Positions 12,158 to 24,118 of a stretch of 64,000 nucleotides of DNA are shown in pieces; the stretch's first letter is position 1, and every line of letters begins with the position of its first letter. Source of the stretch: Lindgomyces ingoldianus (lineage: Eukaryota > Ascomycota > Dothideomycetes > Pleosporales > Lindgomycetaceae); contig NW_022985229.1 of assembly GCF_010093535.1 (NCBI RefSeq), positions 47,153 to 111,152 of the forward strand. Direction: 5' to 3'. A program made the translations under genes and the position numbers. The notes beneath the pieces are model-generated. The model did no database searches. It was given only the letters and a program-made list of their open reading frames with translations, and was not told the origin of the DNA.

Positions 12158-12163
12158 CTTTGG

Positions 12164-12334
12164 TGGACGAAAAGGTCGTCGTTCGGTTGATCAGGCTCAG
12201 CTGGTGAGCAATCAGTGATCGATGTTTTGGAATGGACAGAAGGTTATTGTCCTGTCGATCGGGCTCAGGTGGTGAGCAATCTGTGATCGATATGTGTAGA
12301 ATGGACGGAAGGTTATCGTCCAGTCGATCGGGCT
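12164..12334. repeat. 69-bp tandem repeat running into the assembly gap
   Basis: Units start with TGGAC at 12,164, 12,233 and 12,302. The first two are 69 bp long and differ at several sites; the third runs into the Ns. The array lies between the 5' LTR and the gag start of the copia-like element, that is, in its leader. The 69-bp period is divisible by three, so open frames through it are artefacts of the repetition. Confidence 0.85.
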
Positions 12335-12783
12335 NNNNNNNNNNNNNNNNNNNNNNNNNNNNNNNNNNNNNNNNNNNNNNNNNNNNNNNNNNNNNNNNNN
12401 NNNNNNNNNNNNNNNNNNNNNNNNNNNNNNNNNNNNNNNNNNNNNNNNNNNNNNNNNNNNNNNNNNNNNNNNNNNNNNNNNNNNNNNNNNNNNNNNNNNN
12501 NNNNNNNNNNNNNNNNNNNNNNNNNNNNNNNNNNNNNNNNNNNNNNNNNNNNNNNNNNNNNNNNNNNNNNNNNNNNNNNNNNNNNNNNNNNNNNNNNNNN
12601 NNNNNNNNNNNNNNNNNNNNNNNNNNNNNNNNNNNNNNNNNNNNNNNNNNNNNNNNNNNNNNNNNNNNNNNNNNNNNNNNNNNNNNNNNNNNNNNNNNNN
12701 NNNNNNNNNNNNNNNNNNNNNNNNNNNNNNNNNNNNNNNNNNNNNNNNNNNNNNNNNNNNNNNNNNNNNNNNNNNNNNNNNNN
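12335..12783. other. Assembly gap (449 N)
   Basis: All bases are N. The gap separates the tandem array from the last 67 bp of the 5' LTR (12,784-12,850). It probably hides more array units and the rest of that LTR. The gap length may be an estimate. Confidence 0.99.
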
Positions 12784-12850
12784 AGGAGCTATGCCTAATG
12801 AGTGAATAGTGCAGTACATGGGTATGATATCGCGTGAGACACGTGCGACA
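12784..12850 (-). repeat. 5' LTR of the copia-like element, visible part
   Basis: These 67 bases match 9,682-9,748 and abut the GATTG duplication. The remainder of the LTR is in the gap. Confidence 0.8.
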
Positions 12851-13468
12851 GATTGTTCTCCAATATAGATCCGGAGGGACTTTAACGACCTTAGTGCTGA
12901 ACTGAACAAGGGAGTCTGCTCAGCCATCCAAGGCCCTGCGTCGTGCATGTCCATGTCGGAAAAATCCAGTCGCGCTCGAAAGGTTCGAAGATTCGACTGG
13001 TGACGTAGCAGACTTAGAAGCTGCTTTGAGTCAAGGGGGGTTTCTTTGGCGCTATCCAACTCAAGCAATTGGTCGTCGCGCAATAGGTGCATAAAGCTTG
13101 AGAATAGGGCATCGTAATCGGGTCTGACGTGGTTCCCACCCGCGGCTAGTGTACGAATATCTTGGAAGCAAGCTTGTCGTTCTTCTGATAGCTTCTGAAA
13201 GTCTTCTGCAAATGTGCCTTGGAAAGTCGTCGTGAAGTCTCTCCACATTCTGGGCCTCATGAGATGGTTCCATTCCTAACAAAAATGGTCAGCATGTCAA
13301 AGTGCAACAGACATTCCACCACGGAGGCTCCATTACCCGGCTGACCCGACGCGCATTGCCTTGGTCAAATTTGGATCGAACAAAATCGAAAATCTCAAGC
13401 TTGAGGTCTCTTGAAAGAGCTGAGAATGTTAATTTAGATACATTAGCAGAGTTGTCGGTTTTATACAT

Positions 13469-13930
13469 CGCGCAAATAGCTCTATCAAAAAGGTTTCGTG
13501 AAATTATGATGTGAAATCAGAATGAGTTCCGGGCGAGTGAGTGAAACAGAAGAAGAACGGATGGTAGCAGATATAGCAAGAGAAAGGATCAAGCGTCTTT
13601 TCGGAAGGGGCCAAGACAACTCTGTGCCACACACAGTGAGAGAGCCTCGCCTCAATCAATCTCCAGGACCGGACTGAGTAGAACTATGCGAGGTAAGACA
13701 ATGCGGGCCAGGGAAAGAGGCGTACTGGCGCTCGGAGCTGATGAGTCAGTTTGGGCGGTTATCTAGTGAATTAATGCCCCAGCCCAGCGACAGCGCGGTT
13801 GATCTATCGTATTCAAAAATCTATTGTGTGCGTTAATCCGTGCAATGTCTTGGCATTCGCGTCGCGTCTTTTCCGCCTCACCAAATCTATGAGAACTTTG
13901 ACAAAGCGACAATTTGCCCCCATCTATGCC
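13469..13930. other. Upstream region of the F-box gene, normal composition
   Basis: No gene is seen. The sequence is not RIP-mutated and would contain the promoter of the F-box gene. Bases 13,820-13,855 match 24,429-24,464 in inverted orientation at all but one of 36 positions, and weaker similarity continues for about 60 bases, so this end may belong to a DNA transposon rather than to the host. Confidence 0.5.
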
Positions 13931-15717
13931 TAAATATCTGTTATTTTAGTTAGATCTTAAAGCTGTGCGTACTTCCTAATTAGGAAATAATAAAGCTAAA
14001 TTTTAAAAGTTTAAAATAGCCCTTAGCAAACAATTTCTAGCTAAAAAGCTATAGCTAGAGCAGCCACGCGTTTAAGTACTAGTGCTACCTGTTAACTGTT
14101 AGCTAGAGCCCTCGCTGCAGCAGCCTCTAAAGCACCTTCTAGAGGTTAAAAAGCCAGTAGATTAAATAAGCAGATAAGGAGGAAGGTTACCTTTATAGAT
14201 AAGCAGCGCGCCGCTGCTTTAACAGCTGCTATTAAGATACTATTATTACTACTATTAGTAGTAGAGCTAGAGTGTTAACTATTACCTTAGCAGCAATTGT
14301 CCCCACCTCCTAAAGAGCCTAACTATAAGATAGATATAAAGTATATTCTGCGCGTAAATAGGAACTAGGTAGTTAACAACAGCAATAACTACTAGCAGCT
14401 AGTCTTCTCTATGTTGTTTATAAAGGACAAAGTAGACTTAGTGCTTACTAATGCATCTTTTATAATTAACAGGTAGAAGGTTACCTAGCTTAGTTGCTTA
14501 GTAAGCTATTAAGCTAAGCACTCTAAATCTACCTAGCAGCACATTACTTTAGCTAACTTTAGTTTTATAAAAGGCGCTTACCTACTTAAAGCAGTTAATT
14601 ACTATGTTAAGCGCTTTACTAAGAGGATTAATAGGGTAGATTTTAAAGTAAAGCTCTATGTTAAAGTTAAGGCTTTATAAAGGGCATTTCTGCGCAGGTA
14701 ATTAGCTAATAAGCTATTGTTAGATCTAGATACTACACTAATAATACTAAGCAGCTGTTGTACCTAGCAGCTGCTACATAAAGCTAGGGCAGCAGAGTAA
14801 GTAGAGAAGATATCTAAGGCAATAGACTACCACTTAGCAATTGCGTGTACGTGGGAGTGCTAGACAGAGCTTTGCAATAACTATAAGAAGTGGTGCTATA
14901 TCTACCTAGACTAATCTTACTATGCTATTAAACTAGTTAACTTTAAGGCATAGAGAAGGTCTATAGTTATAGAAGAGTCTTCTGTTATAGTACCTAGTTA
15001 TAAGATTATTAGGGCGCTACAGTAAGAAAGTAATAAGCTTTAGGTAAACTCTTACACGCAGAAGGACAAAAAAAAAGGCTAGGCTTATTATTATTAAATA
15101 AGCTATTATTTAAGAAGCTAGTAAAGTAGATAAGCTAGCAGCAGTTGCTTAACTAAATAGTAAGGATAAGTAGTAAGAAAGCTACTTAAGTAGAGTAATA
15201 AAAGTTTTAATAGCTTTATCTCTAACAGCTTTAAGCGCAGGCTAGTATCCCTTCTATAGAAGCTGCTCTACTCTCTTACTACTAGCAGCTACATGCTCTG
15301 CTAGTTATTACCTTAACAGCGCTTTAATCTTTAAGTTGTTCTTTAAGTCCTATAATAAAAGGTAGTAAACAGGATACTTAAAAAACAGTAAAGGCCTTTT
15401 TTAAGTAGTTAGTTAAGTAATAGCTAAAGAATAAAAAGGATCTTTACTTCTACGCGTAAGAAGTAGTAACTAAGGAGCTATAGACTATAAAAGATCTCTG
15501 TAAGATAAGCAGAGTTAAAGGTGACCTGTATACTATTGCTGTTACCTAGTTTAGGCTTAAAGATAGGCTTGTTTGCTATCTCTACAAGGATCTCTGTTAG
15601 TTTAAGCTAATATATTATATAGCTAGCAGCCTACTTAAGATAGGTAGTAGTAAGTAAAGCAAAACTAGTAGTAGAAATAATATAGCTAAATAATCTATTT
15701 AAATTTAAACTCTCTTA
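13931..15717 (+). pseudogene. Degenerate ORF of unknown function (transposon-like)
   Basis: The plus strand keeps a coding-like frame whose only breaks are TAG/TAA at former CAG/CAA or TGG codons, the usual result of RIP. Readable pieces include KEPNYKIDIKYILRVNR (about 14,310), AYLLKAVNYYVKRFTKRINR (about 14,580) and KKWCYIYLD (about 14,890). I do not recognise the family. The gypsy element at 15,718 interrupts it, and 23,479-23,930 may be its continuation. Inverted similarity between 13,820-13,930 and 24,37x-24,464 could be the ends of the same element, which would then be about 2.9 kb without the gypsy insertion. Confidence 0.45.
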
Positions 15718-16327
15718 TGTTACAATCCTTGCTTCGAGAAGCACTCGGGTCTTATGATATTCCTGGGGGGGGGAGGGAATAGGACGGGAGGTAGGGGCTA
15801 ATCCGGTAGGGTGTACAGTCCTACGTACAGGCTATTGGGCTAATAGAGGCTTATAGAGAATAACTAGATTATGGTTTGCCCTATGTGCGGCAGTAGGGAG
15901 GCTAGGGTTAAACAGTCCTTATTAGATAGAGTTAGAGGTATATATAGTGCAAAATATACAAATAGTATTACAGCTCTTTAGAAAGCTAAATGCTACTTAG
16001 TCTATGTAATAAATAAACTAAACATTAAACACACCTTCTAAAGGTTGTTTAATGTAGGAACTATATATATGTGCTAGGGCGCTAAGAGGAGCTAGCAGGA
16101 GTTTATAGGAGCTTGCTAAGGAGACTTCTGCAGGCTCCCTTAAGCTCCCTTAAGCTCCCTAAATTCGCGGCCTGTCTCCCTATTAGACAACGCATTCTTC
16201 TATAATTTTAGGCAGCTGTGCTGCTTCTGTGTCCTCTAATTAATCTGTAAGTAAGCCCTGTCCTAATCTAGCTAGATTGTAGAGCACTACTGGTGGAGTT
16301 ACGCTGGTCCAACTGTAGACTGTAACA
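15718..16327 (-). repeat. 3' LTR (610 bp) of the gypsy element
   Basis: It begins TGTTACAATCCTTGCTTCGA and ends CTGTAGACTGTAACA. The outer (left) part keeps cytosines that are lost in the partner at 22,868; the inner (right) part is the more mutated of the two. Confidence 0.88.
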
Positions 16328-16699
16328 CGCTGCCCCCTCTCCCTAGCAGCGTTCTTGCCGCTCTGCTTACACAACTATGTTAGTAAGGGTTTATTTATAA
16401 AGGGTGCGTCTACCTGCTAGAAAGCGTTCTTAACATCTATTCTTTCTATACTAAATAGCTTATTAGTCCTGTTTATCTTATTATTCTTATGTTACTTTTT
16501 ACTTTAATCCTTTCTACTAGACAAAAATAAGGCCCTGCAGCGCTTACTAGTCCTTAAAGTTATTATGTGTGTTAATGCTGTTCTTAGATAACTGCATTAA
16601 GTGTGTAAAAAAGCACAGCAAGTATAACACTTTTATCTTTAATGCTGCCTAGGACTGCCTAAAGAAGAAGAGAGAGGCGCTTCTTTAAAAGGCCTTTAT

Positions 16700-19600
16700 T
16701 ATAAAGGCTTAGAAGCGTGCCCTACTAAAGAAGTAGCTAGCTTATAAGCGCCTTCTACTAGAAGAGCAGCAAGCTTAGAACTAGAAACAGCTTTATTTGC
16801 AGAAGAAAATGCTAGGGGTGATAGATAAGAAGTGTTTTAGATAAAATTATATCTAAAAGTTGCCTAAATTTATTAAAGGCTTATTATATAAAGTACTTAA
16901 AAAGGGACCTCTTCTCTTTAGATAAGATAGAAGCTCTTAAAGCTAAAGTAAAGGGCTATTCTTCTCCTTAACCCTTATTAGCTAGGACTTATCTCTAAAG
17001 GCTACTGCTATCTAGTAATAACATAGCTGTTCTTTTTAATATAAGTGCCTTATTGCCTAGCTAGTTTCTGTTAGATAAGCCTAAAAGTACTTTTATACTA
17101 GCAGCTGCGTGTTCTGCAAATTTTTAGCTAGTTTTTATGTGTTTTTACTAGTAAGCTACTTTTTCTATTTTACTAAAAATTTCTTTTAGTTTTTTTAATT
17201 ACCTATAATGCGCTTAACTTTGTATTCTGTTTCTTTATCTTTTTATTTTTATATAAATAAGGGAATTTCTTTAAGTGCTTTTTTTAGTTTAGAGATGTAG
17301 AACTATAAGTAGATTTTTATGTGTAGAGAAAGCTTAAGCTTATAGTTATCTTACTAAGTTTATAAAACTTTATAAGGTTTTATTTTTTTTTCTGCTAACT
17401 TTCTAAAAGGTCTAGGTATTTTAAGGTTCTTTATATTAAGGTACACATAGTCTCTAGGGCGGATTTTTAGTCCTAGCTGTTATAATTTATTTATGTACTT
17501 CTCTATTATTTCTCTACTAAATCTAGCTTCTATAGCTAACCTTTTATGTATCTAGCGTAGGTCTGTTAGCTAATTTATTAACTCTTATAAGTCTATAAGT
17601 TAGTTCTTATGTAATATAAAGTAAAGGTTATACTTAAAATTAGCTTTATATAGTGTTTCCTTTATTATAGCTAACTTTATGTTGTTAATAGCTAGCTGTG
17701 CTATTAAAAGCTATACTGCCTTATTATTTTAAGTATAAGAAATGTACTTTCTTAGGTATTTTTCTACTTCTGCATTTACTCTCTTAGTCTAGCTGTCTGT
17801 TTGCAGGTGGTAGGCTGTTAATAGCTTGTGTGTTATGCTAAGGTGCTACATTACTGCTTTCTAGAAACTGCTAGTAAATAGCTTATCTTAGTTAAAGATA
17901 ATAATCTTAAAGCATCTATATACTAATATTATATTTTATTTTAATTTATAAATAAATTCTTTAGCTGTTATTATTTTTTCTAAGGGCTAAGTGTATAGAT
18001 ACTTAGTAGTTTTATCTAAGGCTACTATAATTATGTTGCACATCCTATTTATTTCTAGCTCTTTAAATAGGGGTAATCTTATAATAAAGTCTATTATAAT
18101 TATTATCTATAGTAACTTTAGAGCTTTAATTAGTTAAAGGTACCTATAGGCCTTATGCCTCTGCAGGTTGTTTTTATTACAGGCATTACACTCTTTAAGC
18201 ACCTCTATGCATAGTTGCTTTACCTTTAGTATATATTAGAAAATAGCAGCCCTTAGCTTTTTCTAAAGGGTGCCTATTTCTAGGTGTCTAAACATTAGGG
18301 ATTTATAATATTTTTAGATTAGATTCTTCTATTCTTACTTACTAGCTATAAGCATGTAGAATTTTTTTATAAGTTAGGGCTTATTATAAATCTATTCTTT
18401 ATTAGTTTTTTTAAAGAGTGTAAACTTCTTAGTTTTTTTTTTCTTTATTAAAGTAGTCTAGTCTTTAGCTAAGGGCGTTAGCCTACTAGTTCTGCGTTTC
18501 TAGGACATGCTTAATAATGTAGTTAAACTGTGCGAGTTCTATTACCTATCTTATGTGCATTAGTAATAGTTTCTTTACTGTTAGAAATGTAACTAAATTT
18601 ACATAGTTAGTTATAATATAGAATAGCTTTGCTATTCTATGTAGCTCTATAGCCTATACTTTTACAGCGTTTAGTATTGCTTTTAACTCTTTATTAGGTA
18701 TGCTGTACCCTGCTTTAGGTCCTAAGAACTTAGCAGAGTAGTAGGCAACTAGGTGCCACTTTCTGTCTTCCTGTTTTTAGTACAACGCAGCTCTGCTAGC
18801 TTCTAGGGATGCGTCTATGTAGATCTTAGTATCTAATTATAAGTTGTACATTCTTAGCACTAGCTTAGCTGTTATAGCTTATTTTAGCGCTATAAATGCT
18901 TTGTTTATTTCTAGGGTCTAGACAAATTTTACTATTACTTATTCTTTAGTTATAGTGTTAGTTAATAGTATAGTAATCTTTAAATAGTTCTTAATTATTT
19001 GCCTAACATAGCCTAATAGTTTTAGGAATCCCTTTACTTTCTTAACTATTATAAGTTCTAGCTATTTAAGCACTTTTTATACTTTAGCTAAGTTAATTTT
19101 TATTTTTTCTTTATTAATTATAAATTTTAAGTATTCTATTTTAGTAACATAGAATTTGCATTTAAAGAGCTGCAGGTAGAGTCTATATTTCCTAAGCTGT
19201 TCTAAGACTTTTTGTACCTTCTGCACATAGTCTTCTAGGGTATCTTTTAAGTAGATAAGGACGTCATCTAAATATACTAGAGTAAAGACATTAAAGTATA
19301 AGTTAAGGGCTGTATTAATAATTTACTAAAATGTTACTAAGGCATTTATTAGGCTAAACAGCATTACTAGTAGTTTGTAGAGTCCCTACAGAGTCCTAAA
19401 CACTATAAGCTACTTATCTCCCTTTTATATCCTTATCTTATTAAATCTATCTTGTACGTTAAACTTTGTAAAGTACTAAGTTCCTTTTAATTAGTTTATA
19501 ATATCTTATATAATTAGTAGAGGAAACTAATTTTAGATTATGTTATTATTTAGAGTTCTATAGTCTTAACAGACTCTAATTTTTTCTTTTTTTTTCTTTA

Positions 19601-22600
19601 TAAAAACTATAGCTAAAGCTACTAGGCTGTAACTTTCTTAAATATAGCCTTATGCTAACATCTTATTAACATATTTTTATAAGGCCTTCTTTTGTGTCTT
19701 TGTTAGAGGACAGAGCTTATAGGTTTTTAGGTTGTAATTTTTTATTAAGTTAATAGTGTAATTCTAAAGTTAGTGTAGTAGTAGCTCTTCTAGGTCTTCT
19801 AGCATTTTAAACATGTCTTTGTAATCCTTATATTTAGCTAGGATGTGACCTTTGCTTTAGGTTTAGACAACACTAATCTATTTTACATCTTTGTCTACTT
19901 TAATTTCTTTATAAAAGACTTTCTTAAGTTTTTTTTTTATTATTTTTATTACTTAGGCTTTTAGTTTTTAGTAAGGGAATTTCTAAAGTTTTCTTTTCTT
20001 AGGGTAGTAACTACTACCCTGCTTTACTTGTTTATAGACTAGGCATTAGTTATTATAGCATGCTAACTAGGTTATGCGTGCATAGTTGTTAGAAGTTTCT
20101 ATAGTTATAGTTTTCTAATTAATTATAGGATTATAAGTTCTAAGCTAGTTATAGCCTAGAATTATGTTATATTTGCCTTCTAGCTAAAGTATATTTATAG
20201 ACCTTTAGTTTTTTATGTTAGAGGTTTTAAAGTCTTTTTTATAAGTTTCTAGGTTAATCTATTCTCTGCTGTATTTAATTAATAACGCATTAGTAAGGGT
20301 TACTTTAAACAAGTTTTTCTTTATTTAGAATAGTATGCCTTAGTTATCTACCTAATTCTTATTTATTACAGTAAAGGTGCATCTGCTGTCCACAAGGGCT
20401 AGCCTAGGCCACCCTTTGTACGTGAAGGTGGTTGTTAGGCTATGTTCTGCCCCTTATCCTACTATAATTACTGCTAATATGTTATGTTTAACTTCTTTAT
20501 TAAAAAGGGGATAGAAGTTAATGTTTTATAAGTTATTATTAAACTTATCTTTTTTTTTTTATAGATTTAATATTTTTAATTATAGTAGTTAGCTACTTTA
20601 CATTTATAGTCTTTAACTAAATAATGTAATGTTAGGTAGTCTTCTTTTCTTACTACTTTTTACTAAAAATAGTAGAACTTGCAGTTGCTTTATTCTTTAC
20701 ATGCTGCTTATCTCTCCTACTTATGCAGGGGAGCTGTTTAACAGGTGTAGCAATTTATAGTTTTGCAGGCTAAGGCTGTCCCTTGCTATAGGCATCTGTT
20801 ATAGTTCTTCTTCTATGTAGGCTACTAGCCTGTCCTATGCTTATTATTCTAATGCCTAAGGCAATACTGTTGCGTGCATTAGTACTAGGGGTATAGACAA
20901 TTATTAGGTCTATGTAATGTATTAAGAGGACTCTCCTAAGTCTACTGTAGGTATTCCTGCGTTTGTACTATTTAAACAGGGTGCTCTTTCTATTAGTAAA
21001 CATTAGTGCTGTAGGTTTTATTTCTGCAGAGTGCGCATTAGCTGTAGCTCTGTTACATTGCTAAAGCTTTCCTGCTAATTACAAGGCTTAAGAGCAGTGT
21101 CTCTAGCTTCCTAAGTACTAGCTTTAGGACCTTAAACCTAGCAGGTCTACCTAGTTCTTCTAGTTTCTAATCTTAGATTTTTATAAAAAACTACTATTAC
21201 TTTTTTTTATTTATAATGTTGTACTTAACTTTAGCTATGCGCCTTATTATGTTAAATGTAAAGTAGTTGTTACTAATGTTTATCTAGTAAAGCATAACTA
21301 TGTAATAACTTAGGTAGTTATGTTATAAACTATATTTTTAGCATTTACATTTTTAAAACTATTAGGAGAGCTCTCTTGCTAAAGTGCTAGAGGTCTAGTT
21401 TTAAAAAGGGAACTATTTTTCTTTTTTTTAAACATTTATAATATATTTTTAGATTTAAGTCTCTTTTTTATATTCTTTAAAGATTATAAGGTCCTACAAC
21501 ACTATGTCTAAGCTACTAAAGTCTTAAATAACTACTTTCTAGTATGCTTTAGAATAGTTATTTAAAGAATAGTTGCCTCTACATTACTAGTAAAGTCTGT
21601 TATTTAATCTTTTTAATATTTTCTTATCTATAAGGCTGTAATTAGCAGTAATAGCTTTTATTATTATAGTAGTATTTTTATTCTTTCTTTTTTAAAAGTC
21701 TAGGTAATTTTAGCAAAAATATTCTACTTTTTTATAGTTTAAGCAGGCCTTGTCCTCTAGCTACTTTTGTTGTTCTTTTGTTAAAGGTGGCCTATTACGT
21801 TCTAGAACTTAGCTCTTCTTAAAGAGGGGGCTCTATGTATACTTTACATAACTAAGGTCTATTAGTTTTTTATTATATTATAAAAGCTTTTTCTTTTTAG
21901 AAATAAACTTTAGTTTTTAGGGAGTTTCTTTTTATTTCTTTTCTCTTTTACACTCTTTATAGTAGTTATTATAAGTTGTTGCTTATGTAATAAATTTTTT
22001 AAAAGTAGTTAGTTTTTTACTATGCATAAATTTATTTTTTACTACTTTACTTAGTCTGTTGTAGAACATGCAGCAGAGGGCTTTTTAGTCTGTCTATCTA
22101 CAGATAGCTAGTTGTTCCCTAAAGCATGCTGCATAATTCTAGACTAGGCTAGTTTCTTATTTTATAGTGTCTAACTTATTAGCTGTAATTTTTTTTTATT
22201 AAAAGTTCTATAAATAGCTGTTAAAGCTTCTTTAAAAATTTTAATGCTACTAAATATTTCTTTAGTTTTAGAAGTAAGTGCTTTACTATTTACTCTAAAG
22301 TTTATTTAGTTGTCTACATAGGGTTAGAACTAAATTATAGGGGGGCCTTTTAGGTGTAATCTTATTTAGGATATTATTTCTGTGTTAGTCTAAAATGCTC
22401 CTTTATTATATTACATGTAAAGGTAGCATTTTATAAAAAATAGTTAAAGGTCCTTTAATAATCTTTTAAAAGGCTTTAGAGAGGCTAGTCTTAAAGTCTT
22501 TTTAGCTATAATACTTACTTTTTTAGTTAAGATATTTTAGATCTTTGCTAGCTCTACTTATAGTTTATGTATTTAGTAGGCTTAGTTAGTAGTTTTCTAG

Positions 22601-22700
22601 AGGCTTAATAGTTTAGAAAAGTTCTGCAATTTTATTACTTTTTAGTAAAAGTTAGTAATTTTTTGCTTAAGTTTTAGTAATTTACTAACTTTATTACTAA
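16700..22700 (-). pseudogene. Gypsy gag-pol remnant
   Basis: At 21,704-21,745 (minus strand) a nucleocapsid knuckle reads CLNYKKVEYFC, stop, NY. Undoing G-to-A changes gives C-X2-C-X4-H-X4-C. The reverse-transcriptase motif LVYLDDVL is intact at 19,258-19,283. Around 18,140-18,220 the integrase zinc-binding half reads KECNACNKNNLQRHK, followed by a core-like IDFIIRLP. The polyprotein would have copied and integrated the element. No long frame survives, so the limits given are approximate. Confidence 0.78.
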
Positions 22701-22867
22701 TCTACTAGAGTTCCCTTATGTTGTCCTAGATTGTGTTAATCTGTTCTGCTAGGACAGCTTTACTTTAAGTAGGAACTTCTGTAGATCCTAATAGCGCAGC
22801 ATAAGCTATGTTAGAATCTAAGTTGTGTTATAAGGTATCTATACTTTTTAAAGGGGGTAGTGTTTAA

Positions 22868-23473
22868 TGTTATAATTCTTGCTTTAAGAAGCACTTAGGT
22901 CTTATAATATTCCTAGGGGGGGAAATAGGACAGAAGGTAGGGGCTAATCTAGTAGGGTGTACAGTCCTACGTACAGGCTATTAGGCTAATAGAGGCTTAT
23001 AGAGAATGACTAGATTGTGGTTTGCCCTATGTGCGGCAGTAGGGAGGCCAGGGTCAAACAGTCCTTGTTAGACAGGGTTAGAGGTATATATAGTGCAAGA
23101 TATATAAATAGTATTATAGCTCTTTAGAAAGCTAAATGCTACTTAGTCTATGTAATAAATAAACTAAATGTTAAACACACCTTCTAAAGGTTGTTTAATG
23201 TAGGAACTATATACATGTGCTGGGGCGCTAAGGGGAGCTGGCGGGAGTTTATAGGAGCTTGCCAAGGAGACTCCTGCGGGCTCCCTTAAGCTCCCTTGAG
23301 CTCCCTGAATTCGCAGCCTGTCTCCCTATTGGACGACGCATTCTTCCATGATTTCGGGCAGCCGTGCTGCTTCTGTGTCCTCCGATTGATCTGTAAGCGA
23401 GCCCTGTCCCAATCCAGCTAGATTGTGGAGCACTGCCGGTGGAGTTACGCTGGTCCAACCGTAGACCGTAACA
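22868..23473 (-). repeat. 5' LTR (606 bp) of the gypsy element
   Basis: It pairs with 15,718-16,327. Its outer (right) end, from about 23,210, is GC-rich and keeps sites such as CCAACCGTAGACCGTAACA, while its inner (left) end is heavily mutated. A 69-codon minus-strand frame at 23,249-23,458 is only the unmutated edge of the LTR. Confidence 0.88.
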
Positions 23474-23478
23474 TCTTA

Positions 23479-23930
23479 CCCTTTTAAGCTCTCTTAGCTC
23501 TCTCCTTGCGCGCTCTAGCTCCTCCTGCTTAATATATAGCCCTTCTGCTGTGTACTTAAAGTGCTTTTAGGCAAAACAGTTGCATTTACTTTCTTAAATA
23601 GCTGCCCTTAAAAAGGCACTAAAGTTACTACTAAAACACTCTTAAATGTATAGATAGTTTCTTTTAATCTATACCTTAAGCACTGCAAAGGTAAGCTCTA
23701 TTAGATTATAGTTAAGCAAGTATAGAAGCAGATACCTTACTAAATACCTGCTAGCCTTAATAATCTGTGTTACCTTATTATTTATATAAATTAAGATGTT
23801 ATCTAGGACAATTACTAAGTGCTTCTTACTGTACACAACCTAGAGTGTAGGGATTAGACTCTTTTTAATCTACTTAAGAAACTGCTTTTAATTAAAGTAG
23901 CCTTCTGTTAGATATGCGCACCTACTGTCA
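23479..23930. other. Possible continuation of the 14.0-15.7 kb degenerate ORF
   Basis: RIP-decayed DNA lies right of the gypsy target duplication. Since that insertion duplicated TCTTA, these bases were originally contiguous with 15,717. No motif is recognisable. Confidence 0.4.
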
Positions 23931-24000
23931 AGACAGGAGGAACGTTTGACGAAAGCTGCTACATAGTACGAGCAATAGGCTCGAACAGTATGTTGCTGCA

Positions 24001-24118
24001 AATTGCAGCATTTTGCAGCATTTTGCAGCATTTTGCAGCATTTTACAGCATGTTGCAGCAAATTGCAGCAAATTGCAGCATGTTACAGCATTGTGCAGCA
24101 AATTGCAGCATGTTGCAA
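24001..24118. repeat. Decamer minisatellite, about 12 units of NNTTGCAGCA
   Basis: Twelve units keep an exact 10-bp period (AATTGCAGCA, TTTTGCAGCA, TGTTACAGCA and similar). Open frames on both strands here are products of the repeat. It lies in a patch of normal composition (23,931-24,546). Related decamers occur near 28,108-28,162 and at 63,969-64,000. Confidence 0.9.

Larger units (their letters stand above)
9547..12850 (-). mobile_element. Ty1/copia-like LTR element, internally deleted, inside the F-box gene
   Basis: Direct copies of one sequence end at 9,748 and 12,850 (GTGCGACA) and the element is flanked by GATTG (9,542-9,546 and 12,851-12,855). On the minus strand the order is 5' LTR, a 69-bp tandem array, gag, protease, a polypurine tract (GCTGGGGGGG, about 9,750-9,760) and 3' LTR. 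Only about 1 kb lies between protease and polypurine tract, too little for integrase plus reverse transcriptase, so the copy is internally deleted. The outer LTR edges and leader are RIP-free; 9.8-12.0 kb is moderately mutated. The LTR end next to GATTG reads TC...CA rather than TG...CA, which leaves a two-base ambiguity at that border. Confidence 0.8.
8462..13468 (-). pseudogene. F-box / leucine-rich-repeat-like gene split by an LTR element
   Basis: Exon 1 is 13,337-13,468 (start codon 13,466-13,468, 44 codons) and contains LSRDLKLEIFDFV, a good F-box core. A 61-bp phase-0 intron (13,276-13,336) has GTAATG, a CTGAC branch site and TAG; exon 2 then reads EWNHLMRPRMWRDF, as F-box proteins usually do. 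Exon 2 stops at 12,855 in the target duplication GATTG and resumes at 9,546 after the element. Joining the host halves restores one frame (IGEQ-STEGEH). Leucine-rich segments (SLRIYI, LDCLEI, LRSLKLEYC) follow to the stop at 8,462. A one-base frameshift lies at the CCC run 9,289-9,291. Without both lesions the protein would be about 545 residues. F-box proteins couple substrates to SCF ubiquitin ligases; the target here is unknown. The gene is not RIP-mutated, so it died by insertion and indel. Confidence 0.82.
15718..23473 (-). mobile_element. Ty3/gypsy LTR retrotransposon (7,756 bp)
   Basis: LTRs at 15,718-16,327 and 22,868-23,473 run TGTTA...GTAACA, and the element is flanked by TCTTA on both sides (15,713-15,717 and 23,474-23,478). 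Coding order on the minus strand is gag (about 22.7-21.6 kb), protease, reverse transcriptase (active-site YLDD at 19,263-19,274), then integrase (about 18.2-17.5 kb). The order RT before integrase is diagnostic for gypsy. A purine tract GGGAGAGGGGGCAGCG (minus strand, 16,328-16,343) precedes the 3' LTR. Interior frames are riddled with RIP stops, so the copy is dead. Confidence 0.9.

Noticed and set aside
13302..13514. 70-codon plus-strand frame
   Set aside because: It is antisense to F-box exon 1 and its intron, which have coding and splice support on the minus strand.
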